Assembly: GCA_040766745.1 (NCBI GenBank)
Contig: JAXGPX010000002.1
Span: 248,001 to 312,000, forward strand
Direction of reading: 5' to 3'
DNA: 64,000 bases
Origin: JAXGPX01 sp040766745
GTDB taxonomy: Bacteria; Bacillota; Sulfobacillia; Fermentithermobacillales; Fermentithermobacillaceae
Within the stretch, counting starts at the first letter, position 1. Every line of letters begins with the position of its first letter. Positions 16,537 to 25,611 of this stretch are shown piece after piece. A model generated the notes under the pieces. It worked only from the letters and a program-made list of their open reading frames with translations, was not told the DNA's origin and ran no database searches. The translations under genes were made by a program, and so were the position numbers.

Positions 16537-17153
16537 GACATACTCTCCTTCTCAGGTGATTTCTCAAAAAGAACCCGGGCCAGCTCGATTTCAAGGTCCT
16601 CCCGAGTCAGGTTCAAAATAGCCGGGAATGTCACATTATCTGACACCCCGCCTTTTCTCAATATGAAGCCGCCACCTAATTGCTCAGGAGAAAATGATAT
16701 CGTTAAGTCCCCTTTCTTGCCGCCCTTCGTGAGCCTGTCATTGGCAGCAGTCACGAAATCAGGGCCCAGCCGGTTCTTGTCGTGTTCACTCAAGATAACC
16801 TCTTCAGTACCCTGGGACTTTCGAGAAATCAGATCAAGCAATAGCAATCTATATTCTTCTTTTGGCAGATTCGAAAGCCGTCTGACGGCTTCTTCAAGGA
16901 CCCCGGAAAGAATCTCCTGCTTTGCCCCAAGAATCATCTGCTTCTTCTGCATGTCTGTGCGAGAAGCGGCAATGCTTCCTATTTGCGCTGCCCTGGTACG
17001 GGCTTCTTCCAGAATCCTGGCTTCGAGCAAAGCAGCCTTGTCCTGAGCAGCCTTAATCTTTGACTCAGCTTCTGACTGGGCAGAAGCAAGAATCTCGTCT
17101 GTAAGCAGCGACGCTTTCTCATCTATTCTCTTCAAAATGTCTTCTAAGGGCAT
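16533..17153 (-). CDS. ntpE: V/A-type ATPase subunit E (peripheral stalk)
   Basis: Subunit E forms the peripheral stator stalk with NtpF. The 206-residue protein begins with a long charged helix (residues about 5-85, ILASAQSEAESKIKAAQDKA and onward), then a globular C-terminal head with VILSEHDKNRLGPDF and GGGFILRKGGVSDNVTF. ATG at 17153 has GGGGGAG five bases upstream. It lies eleven bases after ntpK and overlaps ntpC by four bases. Confidence 0.93.
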   Translation of the reverse strand: MPLEDILKRIDEKASLLTDEILASAQSEAESKIKAAQDKAALLEARILEEARTRAAQIGSIAASRTDMQKKQMILGAKQEILSGVLEEAVRRLSNLPKEEYRLLLLDLISRKSQGTEEVILSEHDKNRLGPDFVTAANDRLTKGGKKGDLTISFSPEQLGGGFILRKGGVSDNVTFPAILNLTREDLEIELARVLFEKSPEKESMS

Positions 17154-17164
17154 ATACTCTCCCC

Positions 17165-17725
17165 CTAGATCCTGACTGCAAACATAAGCAACAGGACTGA
17201 AGCCAGAAGTCCCAAAACTGCATAGGTCTCAACCATTGCCGGCAGAATCAAAGACTTTCCTGACTCTTCAGGTTTCTTAGCCACAATATCCATACCTGCG
17301 ACAGAAACCTTTGCCTGGTAAAGTGCAGAAATCAAGCACGAGATAGCTGCAGGGACACAAGCAAAAAAGATCTGCCATCCCTGAGCAAGGCTAAGTTCAA
17401 TGACCCCTGAGAAGGCTTCCATTTTGACCATGGCCAAGAAGCCTACCAAGAAGCCGTAAATGCCCTGAGTTCCAGGAAGAGCCTGCAACAGAAGCAAACG
17501 GCCAAACTTGTCAGGATCCTCTGCAGTCATTCCGGCAGCCTTTTCGCCTGCTACACCTACACCGACAATCGAGCCAATTCCGCCAAGGAAAATGGCCAGT
17601 CCGGCTCCCATAAGAGCCAAAACGTTTCCTCCGAGCGCCTCGCCGAAAAACAGGCCAACAGCCAACATTACTACAAGAAACAGACTTCCGATAACTGTCC
17701 AGCTCCCTACCATTCCATTAAACAC
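17165..17725 (-). CDS. ntpK: V/A-type ATPase rotor subunit K with Na+-site residues
   Basis: Subunit K forms the membrane rotor ring. The 186-residue protein has four membrane segments in two hairpins. Residues that bind Na+ in the Enterococcus hirae rotor appear to be kept: Thr-Gln and Tyr in LPGTQGIYG (about residue 85), Gln in LYQAKV (about 136), and the essential Glu in PAMVETYAVLG (about 165). This favours Na+ as coupling ion, an inference by recall and not by alignment. GTG at 17725 has GGGAGGG seven bases upstream; a longer frame from 17764 lacks such a site. Confidence 0.93.
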   Translation of the reverse strand: MFNGMVGSWTVIGSLFLVVMLAVGLFFGEALGGNVLALMGAGLAIFLGGIGSIVGVGVAGEKAAGMTAEDPDKFGRLLLLQALPGTQGIYGFLVGFLAMVKMEAFSGVIELSLAQGWQIFFACVPAAISCLISALYQAKVSVAGMDIVAKKPEESGKSLILPAMVETYAVLGLLASVLLLMFAVRI

Positions 17726-17780
17726 AAACGTTCCCTCCCAATCTGCCTTGCTGTTTCTAATCACTTGTATTTTGTTGAAA

Positions 17781-19763
17781 TTAGTCAGTCAATGAAACGT
17801 TTTCACGTACTCTTCTCAGCGGCTTAAACGGCCTTCCACCCCCCTCGAAGAACTTGGTGAAGAACTCTACGAACTGCAAACGGCCAGAGTGGATGAAACT
17901 GCCCAGCGCGTTAATTACGAGGTTAAAGACATGCCCAATAGCAAGGATCACGGGCACAAACACCCAGCCTACTTTGGGCATCATTGAAAGCACCAATGCC
18001 GAAACCATATTTACGACCACACCTATGATTGCACTGGCAAGGCCCAAGGCCAGAATACGAGCGTAGGACAAGGTATCAGAGAAGTACCCGATTATTGAGT
18101 ACAACCCGCCTACACCGGAGATGGGCTTGAGCAAGATGTTCTTTTGCCCCCTGGAACCTGAGTACATGACCATCAAGGCACCTGTAACCATAATGTAGAA
18201 CGGAATATTGCTTTGGATAACGCCGACCTTACTGAGCCCCCACGAGACTAATCCCGGCAAGAACACTACCCAGGAACCGCTGTCTATAATACCGTCAGCT
18301 ACCTGCCCTGCCTTGATAGTCTCTACCATTTTGACAATAATGCCCGCCCAGATGTGAACCAACCCAAAGGCCAGGGATACCAGTAGAAGGGTCAGCGGAT
18401 CGTTGATTGGGTCAAGAACTGCCAGCGAACTGGTGAACCTTTCAATAGCCGTACCTTTGAGGAACGCTTTGGGAAAGTCCCCAAGCCAGCTGCCCATGAG
18501 TGCACCTACAATAATTGTAGACACTCCGCAATACATTAAGAGCCTAATCATCTTGTCGTCTTCAAGTTTTTGTGTCTTTAGGAATCTCCATGACAGCAGC
18601 GTAAGTATTATGCCGTATACTGCATCGCCGAGGCACATGGCAAAAAATATCCAGAAGAAAGGAGCCAGAGCCGCCGTAGGATCCACTTCATTGTACCGTG
18701 GGTATCCGAAAATATTCGTTACAACCTCAAAGGGCCGTATAATCGGATGATTCTCAAGGTAAACCGGAACATCGTCATCGTCTCCAGGCTCTTCATCAAC
18801 AATCTCAATATCTCTGAAGTCCTTGAGCCCTTCTCTGAACCTGCCAACCTCTTTGGCCTTTACGTAGCCCTCAATAACCAGTGTAAACTGGGTCCTGGAT
18901 GCCTCTTTTTGAACTTCATCCAGGTTCTTCTTATCCAGGTAGTAGTCTGTCAGAGCAAGAATGTCCATTAGATCCTGGGCCATTTCCACATCTTTGCTCA
19001 AAATAGCTTCTCGCTCATTCTCGAGATTACTGATCCTGTTTTCCACAAACTCCAGAACGTCTGCAGCAAAGTCTGTGCCTGAGAACCCTGCCCCCTCCCG
19101 GGAAAGGTTTACCGGCACACCTCCAAGGGCAGATACCAAAATGCCAAGGGCAGGCCCCTGTCCTGAAAGTGATACAAACCAAACACCGGCTTGGCCCCTG
19201 GCTTCCCAAATTACTCTGTAGTGAGCGCCTTCCAGTGAAATCTCAGGCTCAGCCGCAGACAAAGCAGCAGCCGGGACTATTGCAAGAAGCATCTCGCAAG
19301 TCCTGGTGTTCCCGATTTCTGAAATAGGTATGTCCAAGTCCTTCCAAGGGGCAAGAACCTGCGCCCTTTGCTGCAGCTCAGTTGATTCTTTGACTATGTC
19401 ACGAAGGCGCTGCTCATGCTCTTTTACCTTGCTGAAAACTTCACCTATATCGTACTCATTAACTGCCTTCTGAAAGTCTGAATATGACATTTCCGGCTTC
19501 TTGCCTGTAAACATATCGATGAAGCCTTTTTCGATAGCATTGTACTGCTCAAAGTAGGATTTGATTACAGCCAACTGGGAAAGTTTCTCAACATACTCAG
19601 GGGCCTCTGCGGCAAAATCGTTTCTTCCGGCCTTCTCACCGGCGTTAACTGCCGTAGACCTTGTAACATGCATTAGTTCAAGGTCCCTTATAGCCTCAAA
19701 GAGGGCACCCTCGAGTTCCTGAAACGCGAGTATTGTGATTTTCCGCATTCTGGCAACAGCCAT
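17781..19763 (-). CDS. ntpI: V/A-type ATPase subunit I (a-type stator membrane subunit)
   Basis: Subunit I makes the ion half-channels next to the rotor and anchors the stalks. The 660-residue protein has a cytosolic coiled-coil N-terminal half (residues 1-360) and a membrane C-terminal half starting APFFWIFFAMCLGDAVYG, with seven or eight membrane segments. The conserved arginine facing the rotor lies in SYARILALGLAS near residue 567. The weak SD leaves two ATG codons possible (19763 and 19748). It precedes ntpK by 55 bases. Confidence 0.96.
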   Translation of the reverse strand: MAVARMRKITILAFQELEGALFEAIRDLELMHVTRSTAVNAGEKAGRNDFAAEAPEYVEKLSQLAVIKSYFEQYNAIEKGFIDMFTGKKPEMSYSDFQKAVNEYDIGEVFSKVKEHEQRLRDIVKESTELQQRAQVLAPWKDLDIPISEIGNTRTCEMLLAIVPAAALSAAEPEISLEGAHYRVIWEARGQAGVWFVSLSGQGPALGILVSALGGVPVNLSREGAGFSGTDFAADVLEFVENRISNLENEREAILSKDVEMAQDLMDILALTDYYLDKKNLDEVQKEASRTQFTLVIEGYVKAKEVGRFREGLKDFRDIEIVDEEPGDDDDVPVYLENHPIIRPFEVVTNIFGYPRYNEVDPTAALAPFFWIFFAMCLGDAVYGIILTLLSWRFLKTQKLEDDKMIRLLMYCGVSTIIVGALMGSWLGDFPKAFLKGTAIERFTSSLAVLDPINDPLTLLLVSLAFGLVHIWAGIIVKMVETIKAGQVADGIIDSGSWVVFLPGLVSWGLSKVGVIQSNIPFYIMVTGALMVMYSGSRGQKNILLKPISGVGGLYSIIGYFSDTLSYARILALGLASAIIGVVVNMVSALVLSMMPKVGWVFVPVILAIGHVFNLVINALGSFIHSGRLQFVEFFTKFFEGGGRPFKPLRRVRENVSLTD

Positions 19764-19808
19764 GATCTCGCCGCCAGGCTACACAGAAACGCCTGCGGCT
19801 TCCCCCTT

Positions 19809-20126
19809 TCAAACCGCTTTCTTAATACGCTCTATAACCAGTTGAACTGCATTTTCGAATTCCTGTGACGCTGATGCTTTCACCTTGTCGATTTCTTCCT
19901 GAGCCTCTTGCACTGCGGCCTTCTGTGCAGAATCTGCACCCCTGGTTGCACTTTCAACTATTTCCGCAGCCTTTGCCTCGGCTTTTTGGGTTGAGTCAAT
20001 AGAAATCTGTTCGGCTTTCTTTTCAGCATCATCAAGAATCTTCCGGGCTTTCAATCTCGCCTGTTCTATTTCAGTCTCGGCTTTCTTTTCGGTTTCAAGT
20101 ATCAGATCGAGTTCTTTTTTGGCCAC
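19809..20126 (-). CDS. ntpF: V/A-type ATPase peripheral stalk subunit (NtpF, G/H-type)
   Basis: This 105-residue protein is almost one continuous coiled coil rich in Lys, Glu and Ala (KKAETEIEQARLKARKILDD and similar), the form of the stalk subunit G/H that pairs with NtpE. It is the first gene of the operon, 45 bases upstream of ntpI. The start is GTG without a clear SD, so translation may depend on wecB, which ends 21 bases upstream. Sequence alone could fit other coiled coils; context decides. Confidence 0.82.
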   Translation of the reverse strand: MAKKELDLILETEKKAETEIEQARLKARKILDDAEKKAEQISIDSTQKAEAKAAEIVESATRGADSAQKAAVQEAQEEIDKVKASASQEFENAVQLVIERIKKAV

Positions 20127-20147
20127 GAAATTCCGCGCTTTTCACAT

Positions 20148-21407
20148 TCAGGCGCGGCTCCCTCCTTTATCGAAATCTTCTAATTCCTCTGGCCTTTCTT
20201 GCGAAACACCAAACCAATATAGCAAGGCTCCGGCTATTCTCCGTGCAGCCTGTCCGTCACCAAAGGGACTCTTGGCCGTGGCCATCTGCTTGTACCTTTC
20301 TACATTGTCTAACAAATCATTGACCGTGTCCATAATAAGGCGCCTGTCAGTTCCAACCAAAGTGACAGTGCCTGCCTCTATGGCTTCAGGCCGTTCTGTT
20401 TTTTCTCGGCATAAGACTACAGGAACCCCAAGAGCCGGGGCCTCTTCCTGAATACCGCCTGAATCTGATATGACAAAATATGCACGGTTAATAAGATTTA
20501 CATAATCCGGGTAATCCAGGGGGTCGCATAAAGTAACGTTGTCTACTCCACCAAGGTGCCTTAAAATAGGCTCCCTGGCATTTGGGTTTTTGTGAACTGA
20601 CACAATAAGCCGTATACTGTTTTTTCGCTGGTTTGCTATGGACTTTATGGCCTGGCAAACGTCTTCCATCCCCTGGCCGAAGTTTTCTCTCCTGTGTACT
20701 TCTACTACAATTGTACGTGCTCTTGGGCTGACACCGGAGGAGCCGTTAGAACATCCCTGTTTGAGGTTGTCCACACTTGGAACCCAATTGCCGGTTAGGT
20801 CTATTGAGTTGAGAGTTTGGTTGCTGAAAACATGTCCGTCCTTTACTGTCATGAAAAGTGCATCTATGGCTGTATTGCCTGTGACGAATATTGATTCCTC
20901 GGGTACCCCTTCTCGTAGAAGGTTGCCTTTGGCTCTGGCTGTAGGCGCAAAGTGGATGTCAGATATGATCCCTGCAATCTTTCTGTTGATTTCTTCAGGG
21001 AAGGGTGCATACTTGTCGCCGGTTCTGAGGCCTGCTTCCACATGTCCGCAGGGGATCTTCTCGTAGTACGCCGCCAGGGCACCGGCTGCAGTGGTAGCCG
21101 TATCACCATGGACAAGAATAATGTCTGGACGCTCTTTCCTGAGTACCGGAGTTAGCCTTTCGAGTACCCTGATTGTGGTTTGGGCAAGAGTCTGCCTATC
21201 TGTCATAATGTCCAGGTCATAGTCTTGTTTCAGGCCAAAATGCATCATTACTTGATCAAGCATTTCACGATGCTGGGCAGTTACAGCCACTCGCGACACA
21301 AATCGAGGGAAATCCTGTGACAGTCTTACAACCACAGGCGCCATTTTGATAGCCTCAGGACGTGTACCGAAAACAGACAAGACCTTGATGCTTGTTCCGG
21401 GCAACAA
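20148..21407 (-). CDS. wecB: UDP-N-acetylglucosamine 2-epimerase (non-hydrolysing)
   Basis: This enzyme interconverts UDP-GlcNAc and UDP-ManNAc for wall teichoic-acid-type linkage units or surface glycans. The 419-residue protein shows VLSVFGTRPEAIKMAP, VHGDTATTAAGALAAYYE, GHVEAGLRTGDKYAPFPEE-type motifs, VEVHRRENFGQG, and SDSGGIQEEAPALGVPVVL. About 25 extra residues rich in Ser, Gly and Asn lie around residues 205-230. TTG at 21407 has AAAGGTG six bases upstream; a GTG lies at 21416. It follows the tagO-like gene, its likely pathway partner, by 31 bases. Confidence 0.94.
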   Translation of the reverse strand: MLPGTSIKVLSVFGTRPEAIKMAPVVVRLSQDFPRFVSRVAVTAQHREMLDQVMMHFGLKQDYDLDIMTDRQTLAQTTIRVLERLTPVLRKERPDIILVHGDTATTAAGALAAYYEKIPCGHVEAGLRTGDKYAPFPEEINRKIAGIISDIHFAPTARAKGNLLREGVPEESIFVTGNTAIDALFMTVKDGHVFSNQTLNSIDLTGNWVPSVDNLKQGCSNGSSGVSPRARTIVVEVHRRENFGQGMEDVCQAIKSIANQRKNSIRLIVSVHKNPNAREPILRHLGGVDNVTLCDPLDYPDYVNLINRAYFVISDSGGIQEEAPALGVPVVLCREKTERPEAIEAGTVTLVGTDRRLIMDTVNDLLDNVERYKQMATAKSPFGDGQAARRIAGALLYWFGVSQERPEELEDFDKGGSRA

Positions 21408-21438
21408 CTTCCACACCTTTCAAATGTGCCGGAAACCC

Positions 21439-22503
21439 CTAATCTGTGCTCCTGGATCTTCGAGTATGGGGCCTCGGCTCTTGCTTCTTTGCAGGAATGG
21501 TCAGTATCCCCATCCGATGGGCTATTATTAACAGTCCCAGTACAGCCAATCCCGCAATCGGGCCGCTCCCTGAGACCGGAAGGAACGTTGAAAACATACC
21601 CAGGATTCCGAAAACCCCGGTTACAACATAAATTGCTATCACAGCCTGCTTGTGGCCTAATCCCAGCTCCAGCAATCGATGGTGGATATGGTCGTGGTCG
21701 GCACGGGAAACAGGTATACCTGAAATCCGCCGCCTTACAATGGCAAAAGCAGCATCTGATATCGGCACCAACAGCGCAAGAATAGGCGCAAACACTGCCA
21801 TGGCAACTGTCGACTTAACCAACCCTTGCACTGAAATCACTGAAATAGCCAATCCCAGGTACATAGCACCTGCATCGCCCATAAAAACCGATGCAGGGTG
21901 AAAATTGTAAGGCAGAAACCCTAATACACTTCCGGCTATGGCTGCGGCAGCCAGGCTTACAGAGGGTACTCCAGCCTTAGCAGACACAAATACTGTCACC
22001 AGTGCTGTAATACCAGATATGCCTGCCGCAAGGCCATCAAGGCCGTCAGAGACATTGATCAGATTTTCGAATGACATGACCCAGAGTAAGGTAAGTGGAA
22101 TAGCCAGGGAACCTATGAAACGAATGGCACCTGTAAAAGGGTCTGTCATAAACGATATGTCAACCCCAAATAAAATCACACATATTGCAGACGCAAACTG
22201 CCCTAAGATTTTCTGCCATGGCTTCAGGTTGTAAAGGTCGTCGATAATACCTACGATAAGGATGATCAATCCCCCATAAATAATCCCTTGCTTTGTAGCT
22301 TTATCCTGAGGGCCTGTGAGTAGAATCGAGGCGACTGACGCTACATATATAGCAACGCCACCTAGGTATGGAATTGGGCGGCTGTGGACGCTCCGTTCGT
22401 TGGGATAGGCCATGGCGCCAAGCCGGCTGGCTATGGCCCTAACCAATGGGGTAGTGGCAAGTGCCAGTACAAATGCAATTAAAAAAGCAACGAGTACCTG
22501 CAA
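21439..22503 (-). CDS. tagO: UDP-GlcNAc:undecaprenyl-phosphate GlcNAc-1-phosphate transferase (TagO/WecA type)
   Basis: This polytopic membrane enzyme transfers GlcNAc-1-phosphate to undecaprenyl phosphate and starts glycan assembly. About ten membrane segments are visible. Motifs are SVHSRPIPYLGGVAIY, the metal site NVSDGLDGLAAG, FLPYNFHPASVFMGDAGAMYLG, and a HDHIHHR loop (SRADHDHIHHRLLELG) typical of the family. TTG at 22503 has GGAAGGGG eight bases upstream; ATG at 22524 lacks an SD. It is followed by wecB. Confidence 0.93.
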   Translation of the reverse strand: MQVLVAFLIAFVLALATTPLVRAIASRLGAMAYPNERSVHSRPIPYLGGVAIYVASVASILLTGPQDKATKQGIIYGGLIILIVGIIDDLYNLKPWQKILGQFASAICVILFGVDISFMTDPFTGAIRFIGSLAIPLTLLWVMSFENLINVSDGLDGLAAGISGITALVTVFVSAKAGVPSVSLAAAAIAGSVLGFLPYNFHPASVFMGDAGAMYLGLAISVISVQGLVKSTVAMAVFAPILALLVPISDAAFAIVRRRISGIPVSRADHDHIHHRLLELGLGHKQAVIAIYVVTGVFGILGMFSTFLPVSGSGPIAGLAVLGLLIIAHRMGILTIPAKKQEPRPHTRRSRSTD

Positions 22504-22593
22504 AGTGCCAACCCCTTCCAGCATTATTCGATGTAAAATTGTGCACAATAGTCAATTGACCGAACCTATTCTAACCAACCCTGAGCGGACAAG

Positions 22594-23070
22594 TCAATTG
22601 CCAGGGTTTGTGAAATGTTCGACTATCATGTTTGATTCTTTGAACAACCTACGGGACAACTCGTCAGGGTACGGTTCTTTGAAAACCACCCGGGTAATAC
22701 CTGCATTTATCAGCATTTTTGCGCACAGGCTGCACGGTTCAGTAGTGGAATATATGGTAGAGCCTTCAACAGAGATCCCGTATTTGGCAGCCTGGATAAT
22801 GGCGTTTTGCTCAGCGTGCAGTCCCCGGCAAATCTCAGTTCTTTCTCCTGACGGCACGCCCAATTCTTGCCTGAGGCATCCAACTTCAGTGCAATGGGGC
22901 AAGCCGCTGGGAGCCCCATTGTACCCAGTCGCCAGTATCCTCTTGTCCTTGACTATCACTGCCCCTATATTTCGACGCATACAGGTAGATCTCCTTGATA
23001 CAACTTCAGCTACTTGCATAAAGTATTCGTCCCACCCGGGCCGTTTAAGGGCCTCTGCCTTATGACTCAT
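22594..23070 (-). CDS. comEB: dCMP deaminase (ComEB family)
   Basis: The 158-residue zinc enzyme probably deaminates dCMP to dUMP for thymidylate synthesis. The zinc motif HAEQNAI (His and catalytic Glu) and PCSLCAK (two Cys) are intact. An additional Cys/His group around HCTEVGC matches the second zinc-binding site of dCMP deaminases. ATG at 23070 has GGAGG seven bases upstream, so a longer frame from 23100 is not needed. It lies upstream of tagO. Confidence 0.94.
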   Translation of the reverse strand: MSHKAEALKRPGWDEYFMQVAEVVSRRSTCMRRNIGAVIVKDKRILATGYNGAPSGLPHCTEVGCLRQELGVPSGERTEICRGLHAEQNAIIQAAKYGISVEGSTIYSTTEPCSLCAKMLINAGITRVVFKEPYPDELSRRLFKESNMIVEHFTNPGN

Positions 23071-23122
23071 TATGATGCCTCCAGGTTTCACTTTGGCCAT
23101 GGGGGCTTATGGCCGGATCATG

Positions 23123-23806
23123 CTAGTTCCCCTTAATCCGCTCTTCAAACTCTTTCCAGTCATATACAGCCCTTCTGCCGCCTACAAGCTTGGGCCTTGT
23201 CCTAGCCGCAGTAACATGGGCACACCCAACTGATTTGATTGGCATTCTTACAGGGACAGCTACAGGCCTCAAGTGCATACCAATTAGCGTATCTCCAATG
23301 TCGATTCCGGCATGGGCCTGGATTGACTCAACCACCACTGCGTCTTTGAAGAGCCTCATGGCAGTGGAAGCAGTTGCTCCCCCTGCATGAGGAACAGGCA
23401 GCACCGTAACTTCTGTCAGGTTGTACTTGTCCAATACGTCCCTTTCCACAACCAAGGATCTGTTGAGATGCTCACAACACTGTACTGCCAGGAATACGCC
23501 AGACTCTGAAAGGGCCTCTTCAATACCGTTCAAAATCGCTTTGGCCACATCAGTACTCCCATATGAACCAATCTTCTTTCCCTGAACCTCACTTGTAGAA
23601 CAACCAAGAACCAATATTTGTCCCGGCTTCAAATTAGCTGTTTCAAGAAGCCCTGCCGTTAATTCTCGCGACTGTTTTTTAATATTCTCAAGGCTGATAT
23701 CTCCATGAAGCAGTGCCTCAGTATATACACACCGCTCCTGGGCGTCTTTAGCATAGACCTTTCCGTTAGCCCATTCATCAGGCCTTTTCTTGATATCTTC
23801 TGCCAC
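23123..23806 (-). CDS. ywlG: YwlG / UPF0340 family protein (TIGR01440)
   Basis: This 227-residue protein of unknown function belongs to the YwlG family by its motifs LVLGCSTSEVQGKKIG, AVQCCEHLNRSLVVER and PHAGGATASTAMRL. Paired cysteines at QCCEH and conserved His residues suggest an enzyme, but no reaction is known to me. GTG at 23806 has GGAGGG eight bases upstream. It lies 21 bases after rpiB, as ywlG follows rpiB (ywlF) in Bacillus. Confidence 0.92.
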   Translation of the reverse strand: MAEDIKKRPDEWANGKVYAKDAQERCVYTEALLHGDISLENIKKQSRELTAGLLETANLKPGQILVLGCSTSEVQGKKIGSYGSTDVAKAILNGIEEALSESGVFLAVQCCEHLNRSLVVERDVLDKYNLTEVTVLPVPHAGGATASTAMRLFKDAVVVESIQAHAGIDIGDTLIGMHLRPVAVPVRMPIKSVGCAHVTAARTRPKLVGGRRAVYDWKEFEERIKGN

Positions 23807-23827
23807 AGGCTTTTCCCTCCTACGTAG

Positions 23828-24271
23828 TTAGGCGCCTGATTCCAGATCCATAATCTTGGATACACGCCTCTCGTGCCGTCCACCTTGAAATTCGGCTTCG
23901 AGCCAAGTTCTTACAATGTCAAGGGCAAGGCCGCCGCCTGTAACCCTTGCCCCTAAACAGAGCACGTTTGCATTGTTATGCTCACGGGAAGCCCGGGCAG
24001 AGAACGTATCTCCGCAAGTAACAGCCCTTACGCCCCGAACCTTATTGGCTGCAATTGCCATTCCCAACCCGGTTCCGCAAACCAAAATACCCAAATCAGC
24101 ATTTCTCTGGCTTACTGCCCTTGCAACTTTAGCTGCAAAATCAGGGTAGTCCACAGAGACTTCACTGTCAGTCCCGAAATCGACTGCCTGGTGGCCTAGA
24201 TTCTCAACAAGGCCCAAAACTTCACCTTTCAAGCGGTAGCCTGCATGATCGCATCCAATTGCTATCTTCAT
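23828..24271 (-). CDS. rpiB: Ribose-5-phosphate isomerase B
   Basis: RpiB interconverts ribose 5-phosphate and ribulose 5-phosphate. The 147-residue protein shows MKIAIGCDHAGYRLK, the phosphate-binding VDYPDFA, the catalytic-Cys motif CGTGLGMAIAANKV, and SREHNNANVLCLGARV. ATG at 24271 has GAGGAG nine bases upstream. The first ten codons of the longer open frame are not needed. It lies between the DUF917 gene and ywlG. Confidence 0.95.
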   Translation of the reverse strand: MKIAIGCDHAGYRLKGEVLGLVENLGHQAVDFGTDSEVSVDYPDFAAKVARAVSQRNADLGILVCGTGLGMAIAANKVRGVRAVTCGDTFSARASREHNNANVLCLGARVTGGGLALDIVRTWLEAEFQGGRHERRVSKIMDLESGA

Positions 24272-24390
24272 ACAGCAAATCTCCTCTTTGCTTACGGCCA
24301 AGGGCTCACTTCGGATCGAGGGCCCGCACGTTCGCCCTAATGGCCAGATAGATCAATATTTCAGAACCAGACTGCTGTCTTGTCTTAATT

Positions 24391-25542
24391 TTACCTCTTC
24401 ACAGGAGGTTCGAAAACCCTGCCCACAGCCTCTTCCAGAGGGAGGTAAAGCTCCTTGTCGTACATGCCGGCCCCTAGTATGAGATTATCCATAGAAGTCC
24501 CCACAACAAGAATCTCCATACCCTCGCGTATGTCAGCCGAGGCCACAGGCCAGCCTGTTTTGGCATCAAACACTGAGATCAAATCCGGGAAGCTGAATAA
24601 GGTGTGGCCGCTTACATCGCAAGTAAGGTATTCATTCATGAATGTAAGCCGAGCAAGTTCCTTCTGGGCGTTATCTGAATCCGTCGAAATAACTTGGACT
24701 TCTCCTACATCGAAACCACCCTTGATTCCGATTTCAACACTGCCAACCACACCCACCGAGAGAATGAGCCCGTTGAGGAATGCAGACGCAGCATTGGCAG
24801 CAAAATACCCTACCGAATGTTCGCTGACTTCACCGTTCCGAACACCCCCTACAAACTCGGCCCTTAGGGGATCGAAACCAAGCTCATGCTCGATGTGCTT
24901 GGCCATTGCAGTACCAAGCTCAATACACATGGTTATTGCCCCGTATGCCCCGTTTTCACTCAGGTAGGACACAGTGACAGGATTCCTGGCAACAGCCACA
25001 AGGCCTTCCTTGGCAGACAGTGCCCTGACCATGGCCGATGCATAGTCCATTGGGCCTTCCACGTACAATCGAGACTTCTTACCGACAGCTGCCTGTCTTG
25101 ATATATAAGAAACATCTTTGTGCAAGCCTATGGCTCCCATTAGGGCAGTAGGGTGTGCCCGCCCGTTACACGGAGCGTCTACCACCGGGACTCCCAGGCC
25201 TGCTGCCTGAAGCCATCCATTTACAGTGGCTAGGCCTCCACACTCATTTGAGTTAACCGCACTAATTTTGGTACCTGTTACATCCTCAAGGAATGAAAAC
25301 GCATCAATGTACGCATCTGGGTCAGGGCCCATTCCTCCGGCTTTGGGGGATCCAACCAGGCCGGCAGTTACAACTATGCCTTCAGGGTCTAGTTCGTCAG
25401 GAGAGGCCAAATACACCGGGCCCCTATCCAATGCCACTTTACCAAGGATATAGCCTGCCTTAGGAGAAGCACCGCCGCCACCTCCCAAGACGGCGCCGCC
25501 CCACAATGCGGCCAGCAGTTCCCTTTCATTCACTTGTTTCAT
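24391..25542 (-). CDS. DUF917 family protein
   Basis: This 383-residue protein matches the DUF917 family by its opening ELLAALWGGAVLGGGGGASPKAG and by NSNECGGLATVNGWLQAA, followed by APCNGRAHPTALMG. Members are often near hydantoinase-like enzymes; the reaction here is unknown to me. ATG at 25542 has AGAGGTG six bases upstream, and a GTG lies at 25551. In relatives glyA and upp often occupy this position between prmC/ywlE and rpiB; here they are absent and this gene takes the place. Confidence 0.85.
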   Translation of the reverse strand: MKQVNERELLAALWGGAVLGGGGGASPKAGYILGKVALDRGPVYLASPDELDPEGIVVTAGLVGSPKAGGMGPDPDAYIDAFSFLEDVTGTKISAVNSNECGGLATVNGWLQAAGLGVPVVDAPCNGRAHPTALMGAIGLHKDVSYISRQAAVGKKSRLYVEGPMDYASAMVRALSAKEGLVAVARNPVTVSYLSENGAYGAITMCIELGTAMAKHIEHELGFDPLRAEFVGGVRNGEVSEHSVGYFAANAASAFLNGLILSVGVVGSVEIGIKGGFDVGEVQVISTDSDNAQKELARLTFMNEYLTCDVSGHTLFSFPDLISVFDAKTGWPVASADIREGMEILVVGTSMDNLILGAGMYDKELYLPLEEAVGRVFEPPVKR

Positions 25543-25611
25543 TCCAGGCACCTCTTTGTCTAAGTAAATGTGTTTTTCGAAAATCCGCCATACTATATAC
25601 TTTACATGACT

